Positions 8,046-14,260 of a DNA stretch of 42,039 nucleotides are shown in pieces. The notes under the pieces were generated by a model. The model had not been told where the DNA came from. It saw only the letters and a program-made list of their open reading frames with translations, and ran no database searches. This stretch comes from Planctomycetota bacterium (GTDB lineage: Bacteria; Planctomycetota; B15-G4; JADJEK01): NCBI GenBank assembly GCA_016709145.1, contig JADJEK010000017.1, positions 1-42,039 of the forward strand, in the 5' to 3' direction. The position numbers and the translations under genes were made by a program. The first letter of the stretch is position 1. Every line of letters starts with the position of its first letter.

Positions 8046-8895
8046 TACTCGCCTCCCGTTGGTCAATTGCGTCAATGATCGAAAACAGGTTGCCGAGAGT
8101 GCCGCCAACTACAAAGCCGTGGTCTTTGATGTCTACCGCGAGGGCGCGCACGTAACTTAACGTGGCCCTGCAAGCGTCAAGGCGTTTGAGTGCATCGCAC
8201 AACTCGGCTTCGAACTTGTCCCGCTCCGCGAGCACGCGAAGAATCACCTCCCATGGCGGCTCTAGCTGGTCGTCGGCGCGGCGCGATGCTGGCACCGGAT
8301 CACACTTGAGCACGGCGGCGATGATCTTCTGGTAGTCGTTCTCGTGCGCGTCAGAAATCCTGACGAACGAATCCGCATGATCGAGCGCGCGACCAATGCG
8401 GCGGTCGTGGTCCAACTCTTCGTTGACCGGAATCGACATGCGAAACGTCGCGCCGTGGCAGAGTTCCGATAGCGCCTGGCGCGCTTCGTTAATCACCTCA
8501 TGCGCCGGAACGCTGTACTCCATCGAATCGTCAGCGCCAATAAGCGCGAACCATGCGGAGCGCGCGTCGTGTTCTGTCTCGGCGTTCACACTGCAAGGGC
8601 ACTGGCACAAGGTCCAAATGCCAAAGTGCTTGATGCGGCCTTCATCGTCGCGGTAGACGATTAGGTCGCCTTTGTTTCCGTGAATGCAGGATGGAAGCTG
8701 ATTCAATCGCCGCTTCGCTTCCGGCGTACCAAACAGCCGCAGTCCTTCGCTTTCGATGTGCGCTCTGTAGTCGGCCACGGCCTCATTGAACGTCGCGCGC
8801 CATTCGTTGGCTTCGTATTCGCAGCGACACGAGCAGCGGTAGCGCCCGTCCTGAAGTCGTTCTTCGTACTCGAACCCATGATCCAGAACGCTCAT
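8029..8895 (-). CDS. Hypothetical phage protein, 288 aa
   Basis: ATG 8895 overlaps the upstream stop (ATGA). The N-terminus has a Cys motif (YRCSCRCEY), then a helical region resembling a compact tandem arrangement, with a second Cys cluster (WTLCQCPCSVNAET) near residue 97. The C-terminal half is strongly helical: LRVLAERDKFEAELCDALKR, then LGNLFSIIDAIDQ. It is one of the larger intact genes of the accessory block. No function was recognised. Confidence 0.65.
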   Translation of the reverse strand: MSVLDHGFEYEERLQDGRYRCSCRCEYEANEWRATFNEAVADYRAHIESEGLRLFGTPEAKRRLNQLPSCIHGNKGDLIVYRDDEGRIKHFGIWTLCQCPCSVNAETEHDARSAWFALIGADDSMEYSVPAHEVINEARQALSELCHGATFRMSIPVNEELDHDRRIGRALDHADSFVRISDAHENDYQKIIAAVLKCDPVPASRRADDQLEPPWEVILRVLAERDKFEAELCDALKRLDACRATLSYVRALAVDIKDHGFVVGGTLGNLFSIIDAIDQREASNALMQ

Positions 8896-9041
8896 AGGAG
8901 CCAATCCGAAGCGCGCAGCACCTTGTCAGCAAGCGCGCGAGTCGCGTAGCAGCCAACGAAAACGCCGTCGTGCCGCAAGATGCGGAACACGTCACCGTCG
9001 CGCACAACCTTAGATCGCTTCGTACCCACCATCGCCTCCAT
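8892..9041 (-). CDS. Small hypothetical protein, about 49 aa
   Basis: The sequence VGTKRSKVVRDGDVFRILRH then DGVFVGCYATRALADKVLRA is a beta-beta-alpha-like basic mini-protein. The start is ambiguous among ATG 9041, ATG 9032 and GTG 9029, because the GGAGGC site lies between them. The stop overlaps the next ATG. The function is unknown. Confidence 0.5.
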   Translation of the reverse strand: MEAMVGTKRSKVVRDGDVFRILRHDGVFVGCYATRALADKVLRASDWLL

Positions 9042-9066
9042 CCGCCGCCTAACGCGGCCTGTTCGC

Positions 9067-9090
9067 GCGGAGCTGATCCCGCAGGGCAGC
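9067..9090 (-). ncRNA. Interleaved-helix RNA motif, copy 3
   Basis: Minus strand: GCUG (9090-9087), CCCU, GCGG (9082-9079), GAU, CAGC (9075-9072), U, CCGC (9070-9067). Compared with copy 1, a C-G pair has become U-A with pairing kept (GCUG with CAGC). It lies between the stop at 9097 and the start near 9041. A competing GGCA/UGCC hairpin overlaps its 5' strand. Confidence 0.6.
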
Positions 9091-9096
9091 ATTGCC

Positions 9097-9393
9097 TCAT
9101 CGCTCCAGCGCAGCGGCTTCGGCTTCGAGCCGTTCCGCCTCGCGTGTGTATCGGCGTGCGCTCATCCCGCGCGCCGCAAGGTCGCGCAACGTCGCGGCGC
9201 TCTTGCGAAGCGTCTGCGCCTTCGCGTGTGCGACCTCGGCCTCGGTGAGCTTAGGAGCGGTCCAGTAGCCGGGCGGGAATAGGCGCGCGTCCTCGCGCTT
9301 CGACCATGCTTCGCGTGCGCGCCTTGAGACGCGCCCGGACGGTGACAGGCCAGAGTGGTCTATAGACGGTCCTCGGTAGCCGTACTCTGTCAC
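9097..9393 (-). CDS. Hypothetical phage protein, 98 aa
   Basis: GTG 9393 is preferred because GGAGGG lies just upstream; an ATG four codons earlier would put the ribosome site inside the gene. MTEYGYRGPSIDHSG is followed by a basic helical C-terminal half (AQTLRKSAATLRDLAARG, REAERLEAEAAALER) that may be coiled coil. It is preceded by copy 6 of the RNA motif and followed by copy 3. Confidence 0.55.
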   Translation of the reverse strand: MTEYGYRGPSIDHSGLSPSGRVSRRAREAWSKREDARLFPPGYWTAPKLTEAEVAHAKAQTLRKSAATLRDLAARGMSARRYTREAERLEAEAAALER

Positions 9394-9411
9394 GGTGCCC
9401 TCCATCGGTAA

Positions 9412-9464
9412 GCGGTCGCCACTCCGCGCTAGGCGTGGTCCCGGGCTGATGCGCTCAGCCCGGG
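9412..9464 (-). ncRNA. Interleaved-helix RNA motif, copy 6, with 10-bp hairpin
   Basis: Minus strand: a perfect 10-bp hairpin (9464-9455 with 9449-9440) whose loop region reads GAGCGCAUC, then ACCA. CGCC (9435-9432), UAGC, GCGG (9427-9424), AGU, GGCG (9420-9417), A and CCGC (9415-9412) follow. Both helices keep pairing while differing in sequence from the other copies. There is no U-tract after the hairpin, so it is not a standard terminator. Confidence 0.7.
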
Positions 9465-9471
9465 GAAGCGG

Positions 9472-9702
9472 TTAAATGATCCGCGCCCAGCCCGGCTCCG
9501 CTGCGACGATCGCGCTCGCACACTCACGCTCGCATCGGACGCGGACCGCCCCATTGTGGGGGTACGCGCCGCTACCCCCTGCCGTCTCGTGGGACGCCCG
9601 CAGCCACTCGGGCATATACTCGACCACGACCGTCTGAGTGCGCGGACCAGTCCACGCGCACCGCTCGCCAGTCCACTCGCCGCATTCGCATCGCGTATCC
9701 AT
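9472..9702 (-). CDS. Conserved phage protein, 76 aa
   Basis: GGAGGG precedes ATG 9702. MDTRCECGEWTGERCAWTGP, then VVVEYMPEWLRASHETAGG and a C-terminus ending WARII, match a small conserved phage family. I recognise the family by sequence but know no function. The CxC and Cys near the N-terminus may bind metal. It is transcribed divergently from the 9856 gene across about 150 bp that contains a palindrome. Confidence 0.65.
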   Translation of the reverse strand: MDTRCECGEWTGERCAWTGPRTQTVVVEYMPEWLRASHETAGGSGAYPHNGAVRVRCERECASAIVAAEPGWARII

Positions 9703-9720
9703 CGTCTCACCCTCCGTTGG

Positions 9721-9738
9721 CGCGGCACGATCGCCGCG
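9721..9738. promoter_or_regulatory. 6-bp inverted repeat between divergent genes
   Basis: CGCGGC, a 6-nt spacer ACGATC, then GCCGCG lies between the divergent start codons at 9702 and 9856. It could be an operator for a regulator such as the adjacent AT-hook protein, or an RNA hairpin ahead of the leftward gene. No clear -10/-35 pair was seen; the most AT-rich stretch is 9778-9812. Confidence 0.3.
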
Positions 9739-9855
9739 CGGTCTAGTATCGGTCCTCGTGCGCCTGATTCTACAGGCTCATACGAGGAATAATCGGAAGA
9801 AATCAGATCATATTCACGCTCTCCGCTCGCCGTGCGTCCTGCTACCATGCGCGAC

Positions 9856-10047
9856 ATGGATACCGCCCCCCCACCCAAGCGCCTTCGTGGGCGTCCCCCG
9901 AAGCCAGCCGCGCAGGTGCGATCGCGCATGGTCTGCCTACTCCTCGCGCCGTCCGAGCACGCCGAGCTAGCGCGGGATGCGTCCCGCACGGCGCGGTCAC
10001 TCTCGGCTGTTATCCGGTCCCGCCTGTTCGGTGGGACTGGGACGTAG
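9856..10047 (+). CDS. Small DNA-binding protein: AT-hook plus RHH-like
   Basis: The product is 63 aa and is the only convincing plus-strand gene in the left block. KRLRGRPPKP at residues 7-16 is a canonical AT-hook (RGRP core). It is followed by SRMVCLLLAPSEHAELARDA and SRTARSLSAVIRSRLFG, the strand-helix-helix pattern of ribbon-helix-helix regulators. It is divergent from 9702 and overlaps the 3' end of the convergent P63C gene by 51 bp. It is probably a transcriptional regulator; the target is unknown. No strong ribosome site is visible. Confidence 0.6.
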   Translation: MDTAPPPKRLRGRPPKPAAQVRSRMVCLLLAPSEHAELARDASRTARSLSAVIRSRLFGGTGT

Positions 10048-10719
10048 CGGCATCGGCCCGTACTGGTAACCCGTCGCTTCGTCGATCAGCGCGACGATGC
10101 CGGTGTTGGCAAGGCCACGCACCAGCAGCAATGCGGTGGAAGCGATGGCTTCCTGATTGTGCGTGAGCACTCCGGCTGCCTTCGCGTCGAGGAACACGCC
10201 GCAAACTCGCGGAAGCATTTCAGCGGGATAACCGAACGCTCGACCGCCTTCCTTGCGACGGAACTCGACGTGGCTCGTCGTCAGCGTTAAGTCGCTTGGA
10301 ATAAACTGCTTAAGGTTGTTTGCTCGCATAAAAGCCGGGAGGTTGTCGTCGGCGGTATTCGGGTCACGCCCGCGTGCCTGCCTAGATCGCCCAAGTGCTA
10401 GCAGAAAGCCGCTTTGCGTCAGCACGCGCTTACCGTTCTCCAACACGGCGCAAGCGATTTCGGCATCTCCAATGCGCAGCATGCCTTCGTGCGTTGCTTT
10501 GGGTAGCGGCCCCCTGCCCGCTGCTTTCAGCGCCTTGGCTTCTCCGCCCTTGGCCGCGATGGCTCGTCGTTCTTCCTGCGTAAGCGCCTTTGCACGCGCT
10601 TCGCCGCCAAGACGGGCGTCCTCGATCACGAGGCCCACGGAGCCGCCAGCGCCGAGGTGTCGCCAGTGATGCGCCGACGCACCCTCGAAGTCGTGAGTCT
10701 CCTCACCATGCCACGCCAC
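9997..10719 (-). CDS. P63C domain-containing protein
   Basis: The product is 240 aa. LTQSGFLLALGRSRQARGR, then LPAFMRANNLKQFIPSDL, AFGYPAEMLPRVCGVFLDAK, and GLANTGIVALIDEATGYQ are the diagnostic blocks of the P63C domain. The preceding GGEARAKALTQEERRAIAAK and PKATHEGMLRIGDAEI are the usual leader. A true start may be a GTG near residue 29-32 rather than ATG 10719, because family members begin near the GGEARAKAL motif. The molecular function of P63C is not established. The 3' end overlaps a convergent gene. Confidence 0.75.
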   Translation of the reverse strand: MAWHGEETHDFEGASAHHWRHLGAGGSVGLVIEDARLGGEARAKALTQEERRAIAAKGGEAKALKAAGRGPLPKATHEGMLRIGDAEIACAVLENGKRVLTQSGFLLALGRSRQARGRDPNTADDNLPAFMRANNLKQFIPSDLTLTTSHVEFRRKEGGRAFGYPAEMLPRVCGVFLDAKAAGVLTHNQEAIASTALLLVRGLANTGIVALIDEATGYQYGPMPLRPSPTEQAGPDNSRE

Positions 10720-10761
10720 GAGCGCGCGGCCAAGAGCGACTAGAGCGTCCGCGGGCGGTGT

Positions 10762-10771
10762 CCTAATTAGG
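10762..10771. promoter_or_regulatory. 10-bp palindrome CCTAATTAGG
   Basis: A perfect AT-centred palindrome lies in the roughly 100-bp stretch upstream of the P63C gene, a rare AT-rich spot in a GC-rich region. A TATATAC about 25 bp to the right could be a plus-strand -10 box. It is a candidate operator only. Confidence 0.25.
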
Positions 10772-10919
10772 GGTTTTCTTCGCCGTCAGCACCGGCTATA
10801 TACTGCCGCCAAGGAGTACGCGCCATGGATGAACCGGAAGTAAACGACCGCACGACATCGCGCACTTTCTGGCTGAACGTGAATCGCTGCGCGCCAATCC
10901 GTCTTTGGACCAGCCCAAG

Positions 10920-11081
10920 TCAGTCGTCGTCCGACTCGGAAATGGCAATCCGCACGAATCCAGCCTCCTTGCCGTCAATGAACGCGACAACCTCGTACTC
11001 ACCGACCACGAGGGGTTGAGCAACTCCAACGCCAATCGCTAGAGGAAAGCCCCACGCAGTCGCTGGGTTCTTGAACTTCAT
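10920..11081 (-). CDS. Small beta-rich protein, 53 aa (DUF6941-like)
   Basis: MKFKNPATAWGFPLAIGVGV, then AQPLVVGEYEVVAFIDGKEA and GFVRIAISE is a tidy beta-sandwich-like pattern resembling the FPLxxGxxVAQPLxxGxY motif of DUF6941-type proteins. ATG 11081 overlaps the stop of a six-codon frame that itself overlaps the end of the upstream gene, so it may be reached by re-initiation. The opposite strand is also partly open here. Confidence 0.5.
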   Translation of the reverse strand: MKFKNPATAWGFPLAIGVGVAQPLVVGEYEVVAFIDGKEAGFVRIAISESDDD

Positions 11082-11094
11082 GCTGCTGTTGATG

Positions 11095-11688
11095 TCATGG
11101 GATGTCTCCTGAATTGCTGGAAGCCTGTCCACTGTCGATGCCGAAGTCGGATGGGTCTATTTCCTTCGGCTGATCCCTGTGCTTGTAGTTGACGTTTTGT
11201 CCCTGCCCCACCTTGATCCAGCCGCGCTTATCAGCGTCACGAGACAGAATCGCCCGAAGGCTGTTGTCGTTTGGCTCGTTTCGCAACTGCCCGCGCTCCC
11301 ATGCAGCGGCGAGACCGTCCATAAGCTCCGACCGTGACATCGGCTCGTTGGCGGACAACAGCAAGGTGTCCACGGCTTCGGCGATGGTCAACGCACCGTC
11401 CTGGATCGTCGGCGCATCTGCATCGGGCGGATAACGCTCGTTGAGCTTCTTGAGCGCCTCCTCGTGCGACAGCCGAAACTCCATCCAATCGCCTATCTCC
11501 CCATCCGCGTGTTCCATTGCGGAGCGGAGGCGGCGACGAAGTGCGTTTCGTTCCCTCGGGGTGTCCACGAAGGGGAGTATCACCGACCCATGATGCGACT
11601 TCAAGAGCTGTATCAAAAATTCCGATACAAACTGCGGGTGATCCAGCCCGATGGCGCTTCGCGTTACACTCGATTTGATCCTCGCCAT
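11095..11688 (-). CDS. Winged-helix-like DNA-binding protein, 197 aa
   Basis: The C-terminal half (AEAVDTLLLSANEPMSRSEL, then NSLRAILSRDADKRGWIKVG) has the helix-turn-helix-wing layout of small replication or transcription regulators. The N-terminal half is helical and charged (FLIQLLKSHHGSVILPFVD, ERNALRRRLRSAMEHADGE). It starts six nt after the 27-aa mini-ORF, suggesting an operon. A regulator is inferred; no close family was recognised. Confidence 0.55.
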   Translation of the reverse strand: MARIKSSVTRSAIGLDHPQFVSEFLIQLLKSHHGSVILPFVDTPRERNALRRRLRSAMEHADGEIGDWMEFRLSHEEALKKLNERYPPDADAPTIQDGALTIAEAVDTLLLSANEPMSRSELMDGLAAAWERGQLRNEPNDNSLRAILSRDADKRGWIKVGQGQNVNYKHRDQPKEIDPSDFGIDSGQASSNSGDIP

Positions 11689-11694
11689 CAGCGC

Positions 11695-11778
11695 CTACCG
11701 CCGACAGCCGCGAGCGATCCGATTCGCTCCGTGTCCCGATTCGAGATTAGGACAGCGCCTGGCCTTGCTCGTGTCCAT
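11695..11778 (-). CDS. 27-aa mini-ORF with duplicated leader
   Basis: GGAGGGTTGAC precedes ATG 11778, encoding MDTSKARRCPNLESGHGANR and seven more residues. The leader and first codons closely match those of the gene at 12062 (GGAGGGTTAG then ATGGATACGAGCAAG). It is probably a duplicated, truncated start region. It directly follows copy 5 of the RNA motif. Confidence 0.4.
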   Translation of the reverse strand: MDTSKARRCPNLESGHGANRIARGCRR

Positions 11779-11801
11779 GTCAACCCTCCATGCTTGCTAG
11801 T

Positions 11802-11847
11802 GCGGAGTCCATCCCGCGTAAGGACTGGTGCGCGCTGCTAAGGCGCA
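11802..11847 (-). ncRNA. Interleaved-helix RNA motif, copy 5
   Basis: Minus strand: hairpin UGCGC/GCGCA (11847-11843 with 11833-11829), then ACC overlapping its end. AGUCC (11826-11822), UUAC, GCGG (11817-11814), GAU, GGACU (11810-11806) and CCGC (11805-11802) follow. AGUCC pairs with GGACU where copies 2 and 4 have AGCC with GGCU, a clear compensatory change. It lies between the stop at 11862 and the 27-aa ORF. Confidence 0.7.
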
Positions 11848-11861
11848 ACGCGCGAAGCCGG

Positions 11862-12062
11862 TTATGCTTTGGTCGGCCCCCAGTGCTCAGCCGTGTACGA
11901 ACACGCAACGCAAACCGCAGCAGGGTCGTCCACGTCGGACCACGTTTCGATGTCGTCGACGCCACGGCGCGTTAGGAACGTCAACTGTTCGTCACGGCAG
12001 CGCACGCATAGCACGATGCCGTGCTCAGTCTGAACGAACGTCGTGGTCTTGCTCGTATCCAT
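11862..12062 (-). CDS. Two-CxxC zinc-ribbon-like protein, 66 aa
   Basis: GGAGGG precedes ATG 12062. MDTSKTTTFVQTEHGIVLCV then RCRDEQLTFLTRRGVDDIET and AAVCVACSYT give paired CVRC and CVAC knuckles about 36 residues apart, typical of a mini zinc ribbon. It is flanked by RNA motif copies 4 (upstream) and 5 (downstream). The role is unknown. Confidence 0.6.
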   Translation of the reverse strand: MDTSKTTTFVQTEHGIVLCVRCRDEQLTFLTRRGVDDIETWSDVDDPAAVCVACSYTAEHWGPTKA

Positions 12063-12087
12063 GCCGCTAACCCTCCACACTCAACAC

Positions 12088-12135
12088 CCGGAGCCTATCC
12101 CGGCGAAGGCTGGTGGGGCTTGTGACGCTCACCCC
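12088..12135 (-). ncRNA. Interleaved-helix RNA motif, copy 4
   Basis: Minus strand: hairpin GGGG/CCCC (12135-12132 with 12118-12115) with GAGCG in the loop, then ACC. AGCC (12111-12108), UUCG, CCGG (12103-12100), GAUA, GGCU (12095-12092) and CCGG (12091-12088) follow. It occupies the gap between the TAG at 12149 and the GGAGGG site of the 12062 gene. Confidence 0.7.
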
Positions 12136-12148
12136 AAGCGGCGCGGGA

Positions 12149-12406
12149 CTAGCCCCCCGCTTGGCGCAGGGCGGCGCGGGCTTCGAGCGCATCGGAGTAG
12201 CAACGCGATGCCTCGTCGTCGCCACAGACACGAGCCGCCGAGAACATCTCGCAGAGGCGATCGAGCGCAGACGCTTCCGTGATTTTTCCTTCGCGCACGT
12301 CGCAGTCGATGTTTCGAGCCGCCATGACGACGACGCTTGCCAGCATCGCGCGGGCTTTCTGCGCCTGCTTTAGCGTGCCATTCGCTGTGTGCTTCGCGGC
12401 GCTCAT
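12149..12406 (-). CDS. Small helical hypothetical protein, 85 aa
   Basis: ATG 12406 overlaps the upstream stop (ATGA). The product is almost entirely helical: LKQAQKARAMLASVVVMAAR, then ALDRLCEMFSAARVCGDDEA. No motif was recognised. The tight coupling and an ordinary phage-like composition support it as a real gene. Confidence 0.6.
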   Translation of the reverse strand: MSAAKHTANGTLKQAQKARAMLASVVVMAARNIDCDVREGKITEASALDRLCEMFSAARVCGDDEASRCYSDALEARAALRQAGG

Positions 12407-12705
12407 GGGGACACCGTGCGCTGAAACTGACCGCAGGCCACGAAGTACGCCGTGTTCTGAAGCAGCGACGGCTTACGCTTCGCTGCATCCGCGATCGCGT
12501 CCGAAGTGATCGCGTTGAACTCGTCCGCGCTTCCGTCGAAGGACGCGCGACCGTTGACGGCCAAGTCATACAGGCCGTTGCGGTCAAAGCAGGCCACGAT
12601 CCGCTTGCCACTGAGTTCGGAGCACGGCCAGCGACGGGCGAAGCGTTCCGTGTCCGAAGCCGACAAGTACACGATGATCGAGTCGCCGTTATCTACCACG
12701 CGCAT
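12403..12705 (-). CDS. Hypothetical phage protein, 100 aa
   Basis: GGAGGG lies six nt before ATG 12705. MRVVDNGDSIIVYLSASDTE, then RWPCSELSGKRIVACFDRNG and VNGRASFDGSADEFNAITSD give a compact alpha/beta protein of unknown family. Its ribosome site lies 3' of hammerhead ribozyme A, so self-cleavage would leave this cistron at the 5' end of its own RNA. Confidence 0.65.
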   Translation of the reverse strand: MRVVDNGDSIIVYLSASDTERFARRWPCSELSGKRIVACFDRNGLYDLAVNGRASFDGSADEFNAITSDAIADAAKRKPSLLQNTAYFVACGQFQRTVSP

Positions 12706-12741
12706 TTCAAACCCTCCGTCCGCGCGGCGCTACCGCGCAAA

Positions 12742-12791
12742 GCCTCGTCAGCCGTGGAGCGACCACGGGACGGCCCGTAGGCCGTTTCGGC
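12742..12791 (-). ncRNA. Type II hammerhead ribozyme A
   Basis: Minus strand, in order: stem II 5' strand GCC (12791-12789); GAAA (12788-12785); stem III CGGCC, loop UACG, GGCCG (12784-12771); U16.1 and C17 (12770-12769). Stem I CCGUGG, loop UCGCU, CCACGG (12768-12752); CUGACGA core (12751-12745); and stem II 3' strand GGC (12744-12742) follow. Every hammerhead core position is present, including the A15.1-U16.1 pair and a cUACGg tetraloop. Cleavage is predicted between 12769 and 12768. It starts three nt after the stop of the 13039 gene. Confidence 0.9.
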
Positions 12792-12793
12792 AG

Positions 12794-13039
12794 TCAAGCT
12801 CGCTCTGACCAAGCCTTCGACGCTTCTTCTGCGCTGTCGCTGACCATGCGTCCACTTGGCATGAAGTACAGCGTTCGGCCCGTACTGCCGTCGCCACCAG
12901 CGCACAGCAATACCTTAAAGTCGCTGTACGCCTTCGCCCTCGTGTTGACCGGCAACGCCTTGTTCCACGAAAGCGCAGCAAGTTCGCGTGCTTGATTCTC
13001 GTCGATCCACTTCGTCAGGCAGCCGTTCACGCATTCCAT
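12794..13039 (-). CDS. Hypothetical protein, 81 aa, flanked by ribozymes
   Basis: GGAGGG precedes ATG 13039. MECVNGCLTKWIDENQAREL, then YSDFKVLLCAGGDGSTGRTL is a small alpha/beta protein with two N-terminal Cys. No family was recognised. Hammerhead B lies directly upstream of its ribosome site, and hammerhead A begins just after its stop. Double self-cleavage would therefore release it as a monocistronic RNA of about 315 nt. Confidence 0.65.
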   Translation of the reverse strand: MECVNGCLTKWIDENQARELAALSWNKALPVNTRAKAYSDFKVLLCAGGDGSTGRTLYFMPSGRMVSDSAEEASKAWSERA

Positions 13040-13055
13040 CGTCGCACCCTCCAAA

Positions 13056-13106
13056 GCCTCATCAGCGTGCCGACAGTGGCACGGACGCCCCGCAGGGCGT
13101 TTCGGC
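13056..13106 (-). ncRNA. Type II hammerhead ribozyme B
   Basis: Minus strand: GCC (13106-13104); GAAA (13103-13100); stem III CGCCC, loop UGCG, GGGCG (13099-13086); U16.1 and C17 (13085-13084). Stem I CGUGCC, loop ACUGUC, GGCACG (13083-13066); canonical CUGAUGA (13065-13059); and GGC (13058-13056) follow. The core matches the hammerhead consensus fully. Stems I and III differ from copy A by compensatory changes, and the UNCG tetraloop is kept. Predicted cleavage is between 13084 and 13083. The GGAGGG site of the next gene follows stem II within three nt. Confidence 0.92.
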
Positions 13107-13108
13107 AG

Positions 13109-13450
13109 TCAAGCGGACGGCACAAGCGCTTCCAACGCAAGCTCTGCACGCACCACGCGGCGGTAGTTCGCGTCCGCGTCCACGATACCCCACAACGAAG
13201 CGAGCACGTTGCCGTCCGCGTCGCGGCACACCATGCCGATGCACTCGTGCTCCTGTTCGCGTTCCTTCGCGTCCATGAATGACAGGTCCGCGTCGAAGTC
13301 CGCTTCTTCGCTGAACGTGTAACCCATGTTCGCGGCGTTGCGTTCGGCACGAGCCAAGTCCAGCGCACCCTTGGCGCGACGGCCAACACAGTATCCCGCG
13401 TGTTCGTGGAAGAAGCGGTACGCGCGACGCAAGCCGTTCGGAATACCCAT
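13109..13450 (-). CDS. Conserved phage hypothetical protein, 113 aa
   Basis: GGAGGG lies before ATG 13450. HEHAGYCVGRRAKGALDLAR, then ADFDADLSFMDAKEREQEHE, and VCRDADGNVLASLWGIVDAD ending in AELALEAL matches a small family seen in many phages. The recurrent block is GYxVGxRAxxALxLARAE, with a C-terminal ASLWGI...YRRVVxAELALEA. The function is unknown. The stop is followed two nt later by hammerhead B. Confidence 0.65.
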   Translation of the reverse strand: MGIPNGLRRAYRFFHEHAGYCVGRRAKGALDLARAERNAANMGYTFSEEADFDADLSFMDAKEREQEHECIGMVCRDADGNVLASLWGIVDADANYRRVVRAELALEALVPSA

Positions 13451-13936
13451 TTGGAAACCCTCCGTCACCGTCACCCGGCCGCGACATGCAGCCCTCCGTA
13501 ACGACACGCAACGACGCACGCCGCGCCAACGAAATCCGTGGAGCTGCTGACACGCGGCCCCGCCAGCCACCCACCGCGCTACCCGCCCCCAGGGTCGGTT
13601 CCGCGCACACGCGCACGCATCATGGGTCCCTAAAATAGAAATGTCTCTCTCCCTCACCCCCTGTTCCCTGAATCCCAACCCCACGTTCCTCCGTCGCAAC
13701 ACCGCAACATGTATTGTGTTACGCCGATGCCGGGTGTTGTTGGTGTGGAGCTGTTGCGATGGGTCCAATGTGTCTGCTGTAGACGGTGCGACGAGTGCGT
13801 GGGTGATGCTGTAGTCCCGGGGACGTGGGGTGTGTTTCTGGTGGAGGATGTGGAGTTGGGTCCCCGGTTGTGTGGGATGGTGTGCTGTATCTGAGAGGTG
13901 TTCTTGGGGACGAATCAGCAGCATGTTGGACTAAGG
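13451..13936. other. Gene-poor intergenic stretch, G/T-rich
   Basis: No convincing gene. The plus strand of 13700-13920 is unusually rich in GT and TG. An 8-bp perfect pair CCGGGGAC (13817-13824) and GTCCCCGG (13860-13867) could extend the structured region. Short open frames on either strand lack ribosome sites. An AT-rich TCCCTAAAATAG lies at 13627-13638. Confidence 0.4.
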
Positions 13937-14252
13937 ACGCGCGCGCGAGCGCGTGCGTATCGTTCCGTGTGTGCTGCTAAAGCCCGGTCATGGACGGAGT
14001 CCCGGCCAAGATCTGTGGTGAAGTCACCAGCAGACAGGCCTTATGCGGGTGCGGCTCCCGTTGGAGGATTGTTTGGTTGGGGGTGGAATCCCAACCGGCG
14101 TGTCCTCCCCGTGGGACGGTCTAGTAGAGACCGCGTAAGCCCACGGCTGTGCCAGCCCATCTGACCTTCAGCGACCTACCCTGGGCATAGCGCCAGCGGG
14201 TTCGGTGGCTTATCGGGGATACAGGAGGTAGCCCCGCCCCATGTGGGGATTT
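13937..14252. ncRNA. Candidate structured RNA, class not recognised
   Basis: A gene-free stretch with dense nested perfect helices. They are 13937-13942/13949-13954; GGCC 14004-14007/14037-14040 enclosing 14012-14020/14025-14034; and GGAGGA 14063-14068/14103-14108 enclosing GGTTGGG 14075-14081/14090-14096. CCGTGGG 14109-14115/14140-14146 encloses CGGTCT 14117-14122/14128-14133. GCCCA 14155-14159/14182-14186 encloses CTGA/TCAG 14161-14171. The helices abut, as in coaxial stacks. The strand is undetermined: it could be a plus-strand RNA or the 3' region of the leftward 14261 transcript. No RNase P, tmRNA or tRNA signature was found. Confidence 0.55.
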
Positions 14253-14260
14253 CTCGGCAT

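Noticed and set aside
9440..9464. 10-bp hairpin as an intrinsic terminator
   Set aside because: No T-tract follows on either strand, and the loop matches other copies of the RNA motif.
10825..11019. Plus-strand frame with AAGGAG site and ATG, and a neighbouring frame reading HDIAHFLAERESLRANPSL
   Set aside because: It needs a frameshift, and the opposite strand encodes a better beta-sandwich-like protein without one (10920-11081). Kept as an open alternative only.
13709..13894. Plus-strand 61-codon Cys/Val-rich open frame
   Set aside because: No ribosome site, low-complexity GT-rich DNA, and overlap with strong inverted repeats; more likely noncoding.
13937..14252. tmRNA, RNase P or tRNA as identity of the structured region
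   Set aside because: No tRNA-like T-arm, CCA end, mRNA-like tag frame or RNase P GAGGAAAGTCC core was found on either strand.
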